A program made the position numbers and the translations under genes. Shown one piece after another: positions 29,294 through 38,817 of a DNA stretch of 64,000 bases (its first letter is position 1; every line of letters begins with the position of its first letter). Under the pieces are notes generated by a model that did not search any database, was not told the DNA's origin, and saw only the letters and a program-made list of their open reading frames with translations. The DNA comes from Agathobacter sp. (lineage in GTDB: Bacteria > Bacillota > Clostridia > Lachnospirales > Lachnospiraceae). The DNA is taken from positions 33,631 through 97,630 of the forward strand of contig JALEZW010000055.1 of the NCBI GenBank assembly GCA_022772675.1. Direction: 5' to 3'.

Positions 29294-31027
29294 ATGCAGT
29301 CAGAAAGAGATTTAAGAGAGAAATTAAGAAGTATTGATCATAAGAGCTATCCCGCATACAAGTCCCTGCGTGGAAGTTACCGTTTTCCTTCCTTCATTTT
29401 ATCCATTGACCATGTACAGGGGGATCCTTTTGCAGCTCCATCCCATGTGAGTGTCCTGGTGGATAGAAAAGCAGCAGGATTTCCGGAATATGCCATAAAA
29501 AATGAGCTGACAAGAACTGCCCTGGCAGATGAACTGCTGCGAGGCTTTGCGGCACAGGTGAACCGGTTTACATTTAAGGCAAAGGGCTCCGGAAAAAGCG
29601 GGCTGATTTCCGTTACACACTGCGGACAGGAGGTATTGAAACGGACTGCCTGTGAGGTATCGGAAAAAGAGATTACTGCCAGATTTGCAGTGGGATTTCC
29701 GGCAAACGGAAGAACCATAAATGCCAGAGAGCTGGATAAGATTTTATTTGAGTATCTGCCGGTCTGTGTGGAACAGGCATTTTACTATAAGAATCTGGAT
29801 GCAGAGAAAATAAAGGCAGTTATTGATCTGGCAGAGGATCAGGATTCTATCCGCAGCCAGTTACAGGAGAGAGGACTTTCGGCCTTTGTGGCGGATGGCT
29901 CCGTTTTACCCAGGGAGAGCGGTATTTCCTCCCGTCCCATGAAAAATTCCGTGGCATTTGTTTCCCCGGATTCTCTTCGGGTAACTCTTAAGCTGCCCCA
30001 TAAGGGCAGTATCAGCGGCATGGGAATCCCAAAGGGAATCACTCTGATTGTAGGTGGCGGTTACCACGGGAAATCCACACTGTTAAATGCCCTGGAGCTG
30101 GGGGTTTATAATCACATTGCAGGGGATGGAAGAGAGTATGTTATTACGGAAGAAAGTGCTTTGAAGCTTCGTTCCGAAGATGGACGGTTTATTAAGGACG
30201 TGGATATCTCCATGTTTATCAGTGACCTGCCCAATGGAAAGGATACATGCCGTTTTTCCACGGAGGATGCCAGTGGAAGCACCTCCCAGGCAGCAGGAAT
30301 TGTGGAAGGAATGGAGGCAGGCAGCAGGCTTTTTCTGTTGGACGAGGATACCTCTGCTACGAATTTCATGGTAAGGGATGCCTTTATGCAGCGGGTGGTA
30401 AGTCCGGACAAGGAGCCTATCACCCCGTTTCTTTCCCGTGCCCGTGAACTGTATGAAAAGGCAGGGATTTCTACCATACTGGTTGCCGGAAGTTCCGGTG
30501 CATTTTTCCATATTGCAGATACGGTGATCCAGATGGACTGTTACCAGCCGGTTGACATTACAAAAAAGGCAAAGGAACTGTGCAGGGAATTTCCGATTTC
30601 GGAAGAGAGACCGGCACCTTTTGTTATGCCGGAAAGTAAACGTGTGATGACAAAGGATGAAAACGCAGCGGTCAGACGGAGAGATTACCGTACCGGGGCA
30701 TTCAAAAAGGACGAGCCGGAACGGTTAAAGGTAAAGGTAATGGGGCGCGATGGATTTTCTCTGGGAAAACAGAATGTGGACCTGCGCTATATCGAGCAGC
30801 TGATTGATACAGAACAGACGGCAGCACTGGGACTCATACTGAAATATGCGGTGGAGCATCTCATTGATGGAAGGCGGACGCTTTCGGATATTGCAGAATT
30901 TTTGCAGGAACAGCTGTCAAAAAAAGGACTGGCCTTTTTTGCGGATGGTGGTTATATTCCGGGAGGATATGCCATGCCCCGGGTACAGGAAATCTATTCC
31001 TGCCTGAACCGTTATCGGAGAGCGTAA
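29294..31027 (+). CDS. P-loop ATPase of the 'ABC class' (COG3044-like)
   Basis: GGGYHGKSTLLNALELGVYNHI Walker A, LFLLDEDTSATNFM Walker B. Confidence 0.9.
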   Translation: MQSERDLREKLRSIDHKSYPAYKSLRGSYRFPSFILSIDHVQGDPFAAPSHVSVLVDRKAAGFPEYAIKNELTRTALADELLRGFAAQVNRFTFKAKGSGKSGLISVTHCGQEVLKRTACEVSEKEITARFAVGFPANGRTINARELDKILFEYLPVCVEQAFYYKNLDAEKIKAVIDLAEDQDSIRSQLQERGLSAFVADGSVLPRESGISSRPMKNSVAFVSPDSLRVTLKLPHKGSISGMGIPKGITLIVGGGYHGKSTLLNALELGVYNHIAGDGREYVITEESALKLRSEDGRFIKDVDISMFISDLPNGKDTCRFSTEDASGSTSQAAGIVEGMEAGSRLFLLDEDTSATNFMVRDAFMQRVVSPDKEPITPFLSRARELYEKAGISTILVAGSSGAFFHIADTVIQMDCYQPVDITKKAKELCREFPISEERPAPFVMPESKRVMTKDENAAVRRRDYRTGAFKKDEPERLKVKVMGRDGFSLGKQNVDLRYIEQLIDTEQTAALGLILKYAVEHLIDGRRTLSDIAEFLQEQLSKKGLAFFADGGYIPGGYAMPRVQEIYSCLNRYRRA

Positions 31028-31058
31028 TAAATTGACAATATCAGTTTCAGCATATAAA

Positions 31059-31123
31059 ATGATAGGAAACGAAGCAATTCGTGTATCAAATGAGGGGAAA
31101 ATACCCTTTGACCCTCATATCAT
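31059..31123. repeat. Inverted-repeat element, copy C (65 bp, internally deleted, opposite orientation)
   Basis: Reverse complement ATGATATGAGGGTCAAAGGGTATTTTCCCCTCATTTGATACACGAATTGCTTCG matches the left end of copy A almost exactly; ends in ATGATA/TATCAT. Confidence 0.8.
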
Positions 31124-31145
31124 AAAATACGAGGAGAATAACAGC

Positions 31146-32933
31146 ATGAAAGCATTAATTGACAAGATTACCGATGAAGTGACCGCTGCATTCAAGGAGA
31201 ACGGGTACGACGGAAAATACGGCAGGGTAACGGTTTCCAACCGCCCGGATCTGTGCGAATACCAGTGTAACGGTGCAATGGCTGCTGCAAAGGAATATAA
31301 ATGTGCACCCTTTATGATTTCCGACAAGATTGCTGAGACTCTTTCCGGAAATGCAATGTTTGAAAGTGCGGAATCAGTAAAGCCGGGATTTATCAATTTA
31401 AAGATCAGTCCGGAATATCTGGCAGAATATGTAAGTGAAATGAAAGAAGATGAGGGACGTTTTGGATGTGAAAAGACGAAAAACCCAAAGACCATTATTA
31501 TAGACTACGGCGGACCCAATGTGGCAAAGCCGCTTCATGTGGGACATCTTCGTTCCGCCATTATCGGAGAGAGCGTTAAGCGCATCTGCAGATATATGGG
31601 TCATAACGTGATTGGTGATGTTCATCTGGGAGACTGGGGCTTACAGATGGGACTTATCATTGTGGAACTGAAAGAGAGAAAGCCGGACCTGGTATATTTT
31701 GACGAGAATTATACCGGTGAATATCCAAAAGAGGCACCCTTTACCATCTCAGAGCTTGAGGATATCTATCCCACTGCCAGCGGGAAATCAAAAGAGGATG
31801 AAAACTTTAAAGCTGCTGCGCTCCAGGCTACCCATGAGCTGCAGCAGGGAAGACGGGGATATCAGGCACTGCTTTCCCATATTTTAAATGTATCCGTGAC
31901 AGATTTAAAGCGCAATTATAAGAATCTCAATGTGGAGTTTGATCTGTGGAAGGGGGAGTCCGATGCACAGCCCTATGTGCCGGAAATGGTACAGATGATG
32001 AAGGACAAGGGCTATGCTTACATGAGTGACGGTGCCTTAGTAGTGGATGTGGCAGAGGAGACCGATTCAAAAGAAATCCCCCCATGTATTATCTTAAAAT
32101 CCGATGGTGCTTCATTATACAGTACCACAGATCTAGCTACAATCGTCATGCGTGTGAAGGACTACAACCCGGACAGTATTATTTATCTCGCCGATGCAAG
32201 ACAGAGCATGCATTTTATTCAGGTATTCCGCTGCGCAAGAAAGACCGGACTGGTGAGGGACGATGTAGAGCTTACCCACATTGGATTTGGCACCATGAAC
32301 GGTAAGGACGGAAAGCCTTTTAAGACAAGAGATGGCGGTGTCATGCGTCTGGAGTATCTTCTGGATGAAATCAATCAGGAGATGTTAAAAAAGATTACGG
32401 AGAACCAGAAGTCCAAGGAGAATCTTGATATTTCGGATGAGGAGGCAAAGGAAACCGCAAGAACGGTTGCTCTTGCAGCGGTGAAGTATGGGGATCTCTC
32501 CAACCAGGCCAGTAAGGATTATGTATTTGACATTGAGCGGTTTACATCCTTTGAGGGAAATACCGGCCCATATATTTTATATACCATTGTAAGAATCAAG
32601 TCGATTCTTAAGAAATATGAGGCTTCAGGCCAAAGCCTGCCGAAGTCTGCTTTATTAAGTGCCCATTCAGCCAGCGAGAAAAAGCTTATGCTTTCTCTTT
32701 CCGGTTTCAATGCCATGATGGAAAATGCTTATGAGGAGAAAGCACCTCACAGGATCTGTGCCTATATTTATGAGCTGGCAAATGCATTTAACGGCTTTTA
32801 TCATGAGACAAAGATTTTATCTGAGGAGAATCAAAAGGTACAGTCTTCTTATATCGGTCTTTTGATGCTGACAAAAGATATTCTGGAGACCTGCATTGAT
32901 GTACTGGGATTTTCGGCTCCTGACCGGATGTAA
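31146..32933 (+). CDS. argS: Arginyl-tRNA synthetase
   Basis: DYGGPNVAKPLHVGHLRSAIIGESVKR; SD gaggag before ATG 31146; upstream in-frame ORF extension crosses repeat copy C. Confidence 0.97.
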   Translation: MKALIDKITDEVTAAFKENGYDGKYGRVTVSNRPDLCEYQCNGAMAAAKEYKCAPFMISDKIAETLSGNAMFESAESVKPGFINLKISPEYLAEYVSEMKEDEGRFGCEKTKNPKTIIIDYGGPNVAKPLHVGHLRSAIIGESVKRICRYMGHNVIGDVHLGDWGLQMGLIIVELKERKPDLVYFDENYTGEYPKEAPFTISELEDIYPTASGKSKEDENFKAAALQATHELQQGRRGYQALLSHILNVSVTDLKRNYKNLNVEFDLWKGESDAQPYVPEMVQMMKDKGYAYMSDGALVVDVAEETDSKEIPPCIILKSDGASLYSTTDLATIVMRVKDYNPDSIIYLADARQSMHFIQVFRCARKTGLVRDDVELTHIGFGTMNGKDGKPFKTRDGGVMRLEYLLDEINQEMLKKITENQKSKENLDISDEEAKETARTVALAAVKYGDLSNQASKDYVFDIERFTSFEGNTGPYILYTIVRIKSILKKYEASGQSLPKSALLSAHSASEKKLMLSLSGFNAMMENAYEEKAPHRICAYIYELANAFNGFYHETKILSEENQKVQSSYIGLLMLTKDILETCIDVLGFSAPDRM

Positions 32934-32983
32934 TGGACTGTTAGGAAAAAACATAGTTCTAAAACAGAATAGAAAGAATATAA

Positions 32984-33021
32984 ATGAGTCATAGGGACAA
33001 AACCCTCTGGCTCATTTTTTT
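32984..33021 (+). terminator. Intrinsic terminator downstream of argS
   Basis: ATGAGTCATAGGG acaaaa CCCTCTGGCTCAT followed by T-run. Confidence 0.85.
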
Positions 33022-33050
33022 GATAAGAATATTCATTAAGGACGTGAACT

Positions 33051-33959
33051 ATGGAAATACAAAATTATCTTCCAATGGCATTCCGTACACAGATTAACGG
33101 GGGAATGCTAAAGGATGCCGAAGAAATCCGTCTTCGGGTGGGACAACCGTTAGAGATTCTTTATGCGGATGAAAAAAGCAGAAAATTTGGCAGGATAAGC
33201 GGGGAGCAGATTAAGGAAATGTTAAATTACCTGAGCGGCTATTCCCTTTATGCCATTGAGGAGGAACTGAGGCAGGGGTATTTTACCGTGGAAGGAGGGC
33301 ATAGAATCGGAGTGTCCGGGAGGACCAGCTACCAGAAAAAGGGCAGATGGAGTGAAATGAATCCTTTGTCTTTAGTCAGTGGATTAAATATCCGTCTTGC
33401 CCATGAGAAAAAGGACTGTGCACTGCCTGTGATTCCTTATCTTTATCATAACAGGAGCATTTACCATACTTTCTTTTTTGCACCGCCGGGGGTAGGAAAA
33501 ACAACATATCTGCGGGACTGTATCCGCTGCCTGTCAAAAGGGGATAAGAGAAAACGTGGATTAAAGATCAGCGTGGTGGATGAGCGTTCGGAAATTGCGG
33601 CATGCCACCGGGGCATTCCACAGAACGATTTGGGACCCAGAACCGATGTATTGGATAATTGCCCCAAGGAGCAGGGGATGCGGATGCTGCTTCGGGCTAT
33701 GTCACCGGAAGTCATTGCAGTGGATGAACTTGGAACACCGGAGGATTTTGCGGCGGTTTACGACTGTGCTCGGTGTGGAATCTCAGTGCTTGGAACCATT
33801 CACGCGGGAGATAAGGAAGAAGTGATAAAGAGACTTTCCGGAAACGGGCTTTCGCAGATTTTAAAGGAGTGCCGGCTGGTAGGACTTAAAAGGTTGGGGG
33901 ATGGAAAAAGAAAGATTATGGTTTATGACGGAAAAGGGGAACTGCTATGGGAAAAATAA
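33051..33959 (+). CDS. spoIIIAA: Stage III sporulation protein AA
   Basis: EEIRLRVGQPLEI, APPGVGKTTYLRDC Walker A; first gene of the spoIIIA operon. Confidence 0.97.
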   Translation: MEIQNYLPMAFRTQINGGMLKDAEEIRLRVGQPLEILYADEKSRKFGRISGEQIKEMLNYLSGYSLYAIEEELRQGYFTVEGGHRIGVSGRTSYQKKGRWSEMNPLSLVSGLNIRLAHEKKDCALPVIPYLYHNRSIYHTFFFAPPGVGKTTYLRDCIRCLSKGDKRKRGLKISVVDERSEIAACHRGIPQNDLGPRTDVLDNCPKEQGMRMLLRAMSPEVIAVDELGTPEDFAAVYDCARCGISVLGTIHAGDKEEVIKRLSGNGLSQILKECRLVGLKRLGDGKRKIMVYDGKGELLWEK

Positions 33960-34462
33960 CAGGGATGATTTTAATTATGGCAGGATGTGCGGGAACACTG
34001 GGATACTGGTATGAGACAAAGAAAAAGGAACTTTCCATGATGGAGGAGTGTATCAGACTTTTTTCCCATTGGCAGGATGCTCTGGAAACGGAGCATATGC
34101 GCCTCTATGATTTTCTGGATACCTATCCTGCACTGACGGAAGAGATGCCTGCAATGCTGAAAGAACTAAAAAATATGCTGGAAAAAAACTGCTATCCCAC
34201 GGGGAGAAAAGCATGGGACAGGGTGCTGGAAAAAAACAGGAAAAGCCTGTTTTTAGGGGAGGAGGCAAAGCAGATTTTAAGGAATGCCGGGGAAGCCTTT
34301 TTCTGTGAAAGCAGCCGGGAAAGTATCCGTATCAGCCGGGTATGCACCCGCCGCATGGAGAAGATCCTGGTACTTAAGAGGGAGGAACTTAGAAGAAAGT
34401 GCAGAGTTTATCTGCCGGCAGGAATGCTTCTTGGTGTAATGATAATTATTCTACTGCTTTAG
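33947..34462 (+). CDS. spoIIIAB: Stage III sporulation protein AB
   Basis: Position and TM/coiled profile; overlaps spoIIIAA by 13 bp. Confidence 0.9.
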   Translation: MGKITGMILIMAGCAGTLGYWYETKKKELSMMEECIRLFSHWQDALETEHMRLYDFLDTYPALTEEMPAMLKELKNMLEKNCYPTGRKAWDRVLEKNRKSLFLGEEAKQILRNAGEAFFCESSRESIRISRVCTRRMEKILVLKREELRRKCRVYLPAGMLLGVMIIILLL

Positions 34463-34470
34463 GAGGGGCT

Positions 34471-34665
34471 ATGAGTGTAACGATCATATTTAAAATTGCA
34501 GCGGTGGGTATTGTCGTTGCCGTATTGAGCCAGATATTAAAACACAGCGGAAGGGAGGAGCAGGCGTTTCTGATCAGCCTTGCAGGACTTATCATTGTAT
34601 TATTCTGGATTGTTCCCTGCATCAGCGAACTGTTTTCTACGATGGAAACGCTTTTTGAATTGTAG
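34471..34665 (+). CDS. spoIIIAC: Stage III sporulation protein AC
   Basis: MSVTIIFKIAAVGIVVAVLSQILKHSGREEQA; ATG 34471 after aggagggg. Confidence 0.95.
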   Translation: MSVTIIFKIAAVGIVVAVLSQILKHSGREEQAFLISLAGLIIVLFWIVPCISELFSTMETLFEL

Positions 34666-34667
34666 CT

Positions 34668-35048
34668 ATGATCATAAAAATTGGAATGATTGGTTTGTCT
34701 GCGGTATTTCTTGCTCTTTTATTCCGGAAGGAAAAAGGAGAACTTTCACTGCTTATCGCAGTAGCTGCAGCAATTCTTATTTTTGGATATGTGCTGGCAA
34801 AGCTCAGAATCATTACGGAATTTCTTTCCGGTCTGGCAGATAAGCTGCCCATTGAAAAGACCTATCTGACAGCACTTTTAAAAATGCTGGGGATTACCTA
34901 TGCGGCAGATTTTATTTCTTCCATCTGCAGCGAGGCCGGATATGGGGCAGTCGGCAGCCAGATTGAACTGTTCGCAAAGATTTCCATTATAGCACTGGCT
35001 GTTCCGGAGCTTATGTATCTGATACAGGTAATTGAGAATTTTTTCTGA
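34668..35048 (+). CDS. spoIIIAD: Stage III sporulation protein AD
   Basis: Paralogous multi-TM protein; YAADFISSICSEAGYGAVGSQIELFAKI. Confidence 0.95.
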   Translation: MIIKIGMIGLSAVFLALLFRKEKGELSLLIAVAAAILIFGYVLAKLRIITEFLSGLADKLPIEKTYLTALLKMLGITYAADFISSICSEAGYGAVGSQIELFAKISIIALAVPELMYLIQVIENFF

Positions 35049-35165
35049 CGAGTTGTTATTCAGTGACAGGAAGCACCGGTCTTCTGCCGGTATTTCTTCC
35101 GCAGGAATTCATGTATCGATTCAAAACAGGCAGAAAATAAAAGGGTTGGGAAAGGTGTTTGGAAC

Positions 35166-36323
35166 ATGGGAAAAGACATAAAAATAACAGTACATATTCT
35201 ATTATCCATAACAGTTGGAATTTTTCTGGTCATGTTTTCTCCTGAGTGGGTATACGCACAGGATTATCTGGATGAAATCCTGGAGGAGATGGATTTGGAT
35301 GAGGTGGATGAGAGTATAAAACAGCAGGAAAAACTGCCGGAAAAATTTACTTTTCGGGAACTGGTGGATACCTTCGTCCATAAAGGAACGGATGGAATGG
35401 AACAGTCGGCTCTTTTAGATTATGTACTGGATTTATTTTTTTATGAAATAAAGACAGCAAGGCCGTTATTTATGGAGCTCATTTGCATTGCCCTTTTGTT
35501 TGCAGTGTTTGGAAAGCTGTTAGTAACAAAGCAGCAGTATGTTTCAGAGCTTTCATTTTTTGCTGTTTACACAGGAATTCTGCTGCTTTTGCTCAAATCT
35601 TTTTCTTTGATTGCAGAGGTGGTGGAGAAGGGGGTCGGACTCATGATATCATTTATGACAGCCTTTGTCCCGGTGTTCTCGACAGCACTTTTTCTGACGG
35701 GAAATGCAGCATCTTCCGGTACTTTTTACGCCACGGCTTTTGGTATTATCTATCTGCTGGAACTTGGCATGAAGGTGCTGTTTCTTCCGGGAGTGTCAAT
35801 CTTTGTTCTCATTCTGTTAATGGATCATTTTTTCGAAGAAACCAGGCTGTCAAAGCTTGCACAGCTGCTGGAGGATGCCATCCGTTTCCTGCTTAAATTC
35901 GGACTGGCTGCGGTGAGTGGACTTGGAATCGTGCAGTCCCTCATTGCTCCGGCAAAAGACAGGCTTTCCAACAGCAGCATTTACCATGGTCTTACAGCTG
36001 TGCCGGGGGTTGGAAATACCTTTGGGGCCGTGGGAGAAATCCTGATGGGATGCGGTATGGTGATCAAAAACAGTATGGGGGCGGCTGCTCTGGTTCTGCT
36101 GGTTCTGATTGCCCTTACACCGGTGATCAAGGTATTCGGTTTTTATGTAATGTACCGTATTTCTGCTGCGCTTCTAGCCCCCTTCTGCGACAAAAGAATT
36201 GCTCAGTCGGTGTATGATGTGGGGCGGGGCTGCAGCATTTATTTAAAGGTAATGACCACGGTGATGCTTTTGTTTTTTATTACCATTTCCATGATCAGTG
36301 CCTCCACCGCATTTGTTTTGTAG
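35166..36323 (+). CDS. spoIIIAE: Stage III sporulation protein AE
   Basis: Signal peptide, multi-TM; GLGIVQSLIAPAKDRLSNSS; operon position. Confidence 0.95.
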   Translation: MGKDIKITVHILLSITVGIFLVMFSPEWVYAQDYLDEILEEMDLDEVDESIKQQEKLPEKFTFRELVDTFVHKGTDGMEQSALLDYVLDLFFYEIKTARPLFMELICIALLFAVFGKLLVTKQQYVSELSFFAVYTGILLLLLKSFSLIAEVVEKGVGLMISFMTAFVPVFSTALFLTGNAASSGTFYATAFGIIYLLELGMKVLFLPGVSIFVLILLMDHFFEETRLSKLAQLLEDAIRFLLKFGLAAVSGLGIVQSLIAPAKDRLSNSSIYHGLTAVPGVGNTFGAVGEILMGCGMVIKNSMGAAALVLLVLIALTPVIKVFGFYVMYRISAALLAPFCDKRIAQSVYDVGRGCSIYLKVMTTVMLLFFITISMISASTAFVL

Positions 36324-36331
36324 GGGGAATT

Positions 36332-36646
36332 ATGCAGACTGTTTTACAATTTGTCAAAAGTTATTTTATTTTTATGCTGATTCTTTTTCTGTTTTCCTAT
36401 CTGGCACCGAAGGAAAGCTGCCGGAAATATTTTCATTTTTTTATCGGGGTGCTTATGACAGCCGTACTTTTGCAGCCATTGCTACAGCTTTTCCGGCAGG
36501 ATACGGGAAAACAGTTCAGGCAGGAACTGTCGGAGATTGAAGAGGAAATTTCAGATATGGAATATTACGAAAAGGGGGAGAATATCTATGAACAGTTTCT
36601 CACAGATGGGGGAATGGATAAGGAAGAAACGGAAAAAACCGAATAA
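36332..36646 (+). CDS. spoIIIAF: Stage III sporulation protein AF
   Basis: Two N-terminal TMs; operon position. Confidence 0.88.
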   Translation: MQTVLQFVKSYFIFMLILFLFSYLAPKESCRKYFHFFIGVLMTAVLLQPLLQLFRQDTGKQFRQELSEIEEEISDMEYYEKGENIYEQFLTDGGMDKEETEKTE

Positions 36647-37157
36647 GACGGACTTTCTTGTCATGATTCTGTTAGGGGTTCTTGTGATGATTATAGCGAT
36701 TCCCTCAGGAAGTGAAAAAAAGGGAAGAAACTTAAAAAACAGCCAGAGTGAAACCAGTGATGGGGAAAAAGGCAGGGATCTGTTACAGTCAGAGGATGAT
36801 TACAGGTCCTCACTGGAAAAGCGGCTGGAGGAACTGATCGGTAGCATGGAGGGCGCAGGAGAGTCAACAGTGATGATCACACTGGCGGATGAAGGGCAGA
36901 CTTATGTGGACAAAAATGTATCTGTAGAGGAAAATAAAAGGGATGAGGAGACGGTTGTCTACGACACCGGAGATGGAAATGAACCCTTTGTGGTACGGCG
37001 GGAACAGCCGAAGGTAGAGGGGGTTGTGGTGGTGAGTGAGGGAGGAGATAATCCCCGGGTGGTGACAGAAATTTCCAATGCGGTCATGGCACTTTTTCAC
37101 ATCGAAGCCCATAAGGTGACGGTGATTCCCATGAAAAACGCAGAGGATAAAAATTAA
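36588..37157 (+). CDS. spoIIIAG: Stage III sporulation protein AG
   Basis: ATG 36588 after gggggag; single TM; LEELIGSMEGAGESTVMITL; overlaps spoIIIAF by 59 bp. Confidence 0.92.
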   Translation: MNSFSQMGEWIRKKRKKPNKTDFLVMILLGVLVMIIAIPSGSEKKGRNLKNSQSETSDGEKGRDLLQSEDDYRSSLEKRLEELIGSMEGAGESTVMITLADEGQTYVDKNVSVEENKRDEETVVYDTGDGNEPFVVRREQPKVEGVVVVSEGGDNPRVVTEISNAVMALFHIEAHKVTVIPMKNAEDKN

Positions 37158-37242
37158 AAGCACTTTTCTGACAAGGGCATAACTTATATGGAAAAAGCAT
37201 AGAGTGTAAACAGGTAAAAATATCAGTGCAGGAGGAAGAGCA

Positions 37243-37890
37243 GTGAAGAAAAGAATTCATAAAAATCAGGTGGTCATTACGGCACTTGCGGTTCTGATCG
37301 CAGTGGCCGGATATGTGACCTACGACAGAAAAAACGATGATTCAAAAAACGTGGCAGCAGTGGCAAATTCAGACAATACTGTATCGGATATGGCAGAGAA
37401 AGCAGAGGAAAAAAACGACGGGGCAGATCTTACGGCGGAGGAGCTTGATATTACAAGCAGTGCGGAGGATTTAGCAGAGGCATCCACGGAGGATGTGGAA
37501 AATCCGGGGGAAACCGTGCTGACATCGGCAATGACAGGGGACTCTGATTATGCGGCGAAGGTGAAATTAAACAGGGAGCAGGTGCGCTCCAAAAACAAGG
37601 AGACACTGCAGGCCATCATAGATAATGATTCTTTGGATGAAGCAAAGAAACAGGCAGCAGTGGATGACATGATTGCCCTTACGGATATTGCAGAGAAGGA
37701 ATCTAACGCAGAGATGATGTTAGAGGCAAAGGGATTTACGGATGTGGTGGTCAGCATGAACGATGATGGCTGTGATGTGGTGTTGAATATGGGGGAAGCC
37801 ACTGATGCCAGGCGCGCACAGGTAGAGGATATTGTGAAGCGCAAAACCGGTGTCCCAGCAGATAAAATTGTAATCACACCAATTCAGTAA
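37243..37890 (+). CDS. spoIIIAH: Stage III sporulation protein AH
   Basis: Single TM and YscJ/FliF-like C-terminal region; last gene of spoIIIA. Confidence 0.93.
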   Translation: MKKRIHKNQVVITALAVLIAVAGYVTYDRKNDDSKNVAAVANSDNTVSDMAEKAEEKNDGADLTAEELDITSSAEDLAEASTEDVENPGETVLTSAMTGDSDYAAKVKLNREQVRSKNKETLQAIIDNDSLDEAKKQAAVDDMIALTDIAEKESNAEMMLEAKGFTDVVVSMNDDGCDVVLNMGEATDARRAQVEDIVKRKTGVPADKIVITPIQ

Positions 37891-37939
37891 CCGGCATTCT
37901 GGTATCTGCTATCGTCTGCGTGGGTGAAAAAATTTTGTT

Positions 37940-37967
37940 TTGACATTTTCCGTTTTTATATTATAAT
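37940..37967 (+). promoter_or_regulatory. Sigma-A-like promoter upstream of XRE-cupin regulator
   Basis: TTGACA - 16 bp - TATAAT. Confidence 0.75.
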
Positions 37968-38000
37968 GACCTTTATATCGCAGAGCAAAGGAGAAAAAAC

Positions 38001-38552
38001 GTGGATTATTTGGCGCATAACATTGCAATTAACTTGAATAGAATTCGAAAGTCAAAGGGGATGAGCCTGGATACTGTGGCAGAACAGTCAGGAGTCAGCA
38101 AAAGTATGCTGGCACAGATTGAAAAGGGTACAGCCAATCCTTCTATCGGTGTGCTTGGAAAAATCGTGAGCGGTCTTCGGATTACATTTGATGACCTGCT
38201 GCAGACACCGGTATTGGATTCCTATCTGGTCCATATTAATGAGCTGGTTCCAACGAAGGAGATGCCGGGTCAGTACAGGGTCATGACCTGTTTTCCGATT
38301 GAGGATAACTACCAGGTGGAAATTTACCGGATTGAGATTGAACCGGGCGGAACTTATATCAGTGGAGGACATGGTGAGCGTACCAGAGAGTATATATCTG
38401 TCCTGACAGGGAAACTTACGATGGAAACAAAAGGAAAAACGGAAGTTGTAACAGTAGATGATGCCTATCGTTTTGAATCAGATCAGGAACACTGCTATCG
38501 GAATAAGGAAGATGTGCAGTTGGTGTTCAACTGCTTTTTTGTAACATATTAA
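38001..38552 (+). CDS. XRE-family HTH regulator with C-terminal cupin
   Basis: LNRIRKSKGMSLDTVAEQSGVSKSMLAQIEKGTANPSI HTH; cupin-like C-terminus; GTG start. Confidence 0.93.
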   Translation: MDYLAHNIAINLNRIRKSKGMSLDTVAEQSGVSKSMLAQIEKGTANPSIGVLGKIVSGLRITFDDLLQTPVLDSYLVHINELVPTKEMPGQYRVMTCFPIEDNYQVEIYRIEIEPGGTYISGGHGERTREYISVLTGKLTMETKGKTEVVTVDDAYRFESDQEHCYRNKEDVQLVFNCFFVTY

Positions 38553-38678
38553 AATCCATTATATTAGACAAACGATATGTGAAATAATACAATAAAAAAT
38601 CATAAATAATACCGAATAACCTTAAAAATAAGCATAAAACCAATTAAAAAAGCATTTTTAAAAATATAAAAGAATGTA

Positions 38679-38707
38679 TTGACAAATGGATAAGTACATG
38701 ATATTGT
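38679..38707 (+). promoter_or_regulatory. Sigma-A-like promoter for the transaminase operon
   Basis: TTGACA - 17 bp - TATTGT. Confidence 0.65.
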
Positions 38708-38750
38708 AATGGTGTTCAAAATAATAAACGAAATAATTGCGAAAGACAAA

Positions 38751-38802
38751 GGCGTCTGATAAATTCTTTTCTAGGGAATTTGCAGACGCATTTTTATTTT
38801 TA
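38751..38802 (+). terminator. Terminator-like hairpin in the 5' leader of the aminotransferase gene (possible attenuator)
   Basis: GCGTCTGATAAATTC ttttctagg GAATTTGCAGACGC followed by ATTTTTATTTTT; lies between promoter and start codon. Confidence 0.75.
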
Positions 38803-38817
38803 AGGAGGAAAAGTATT

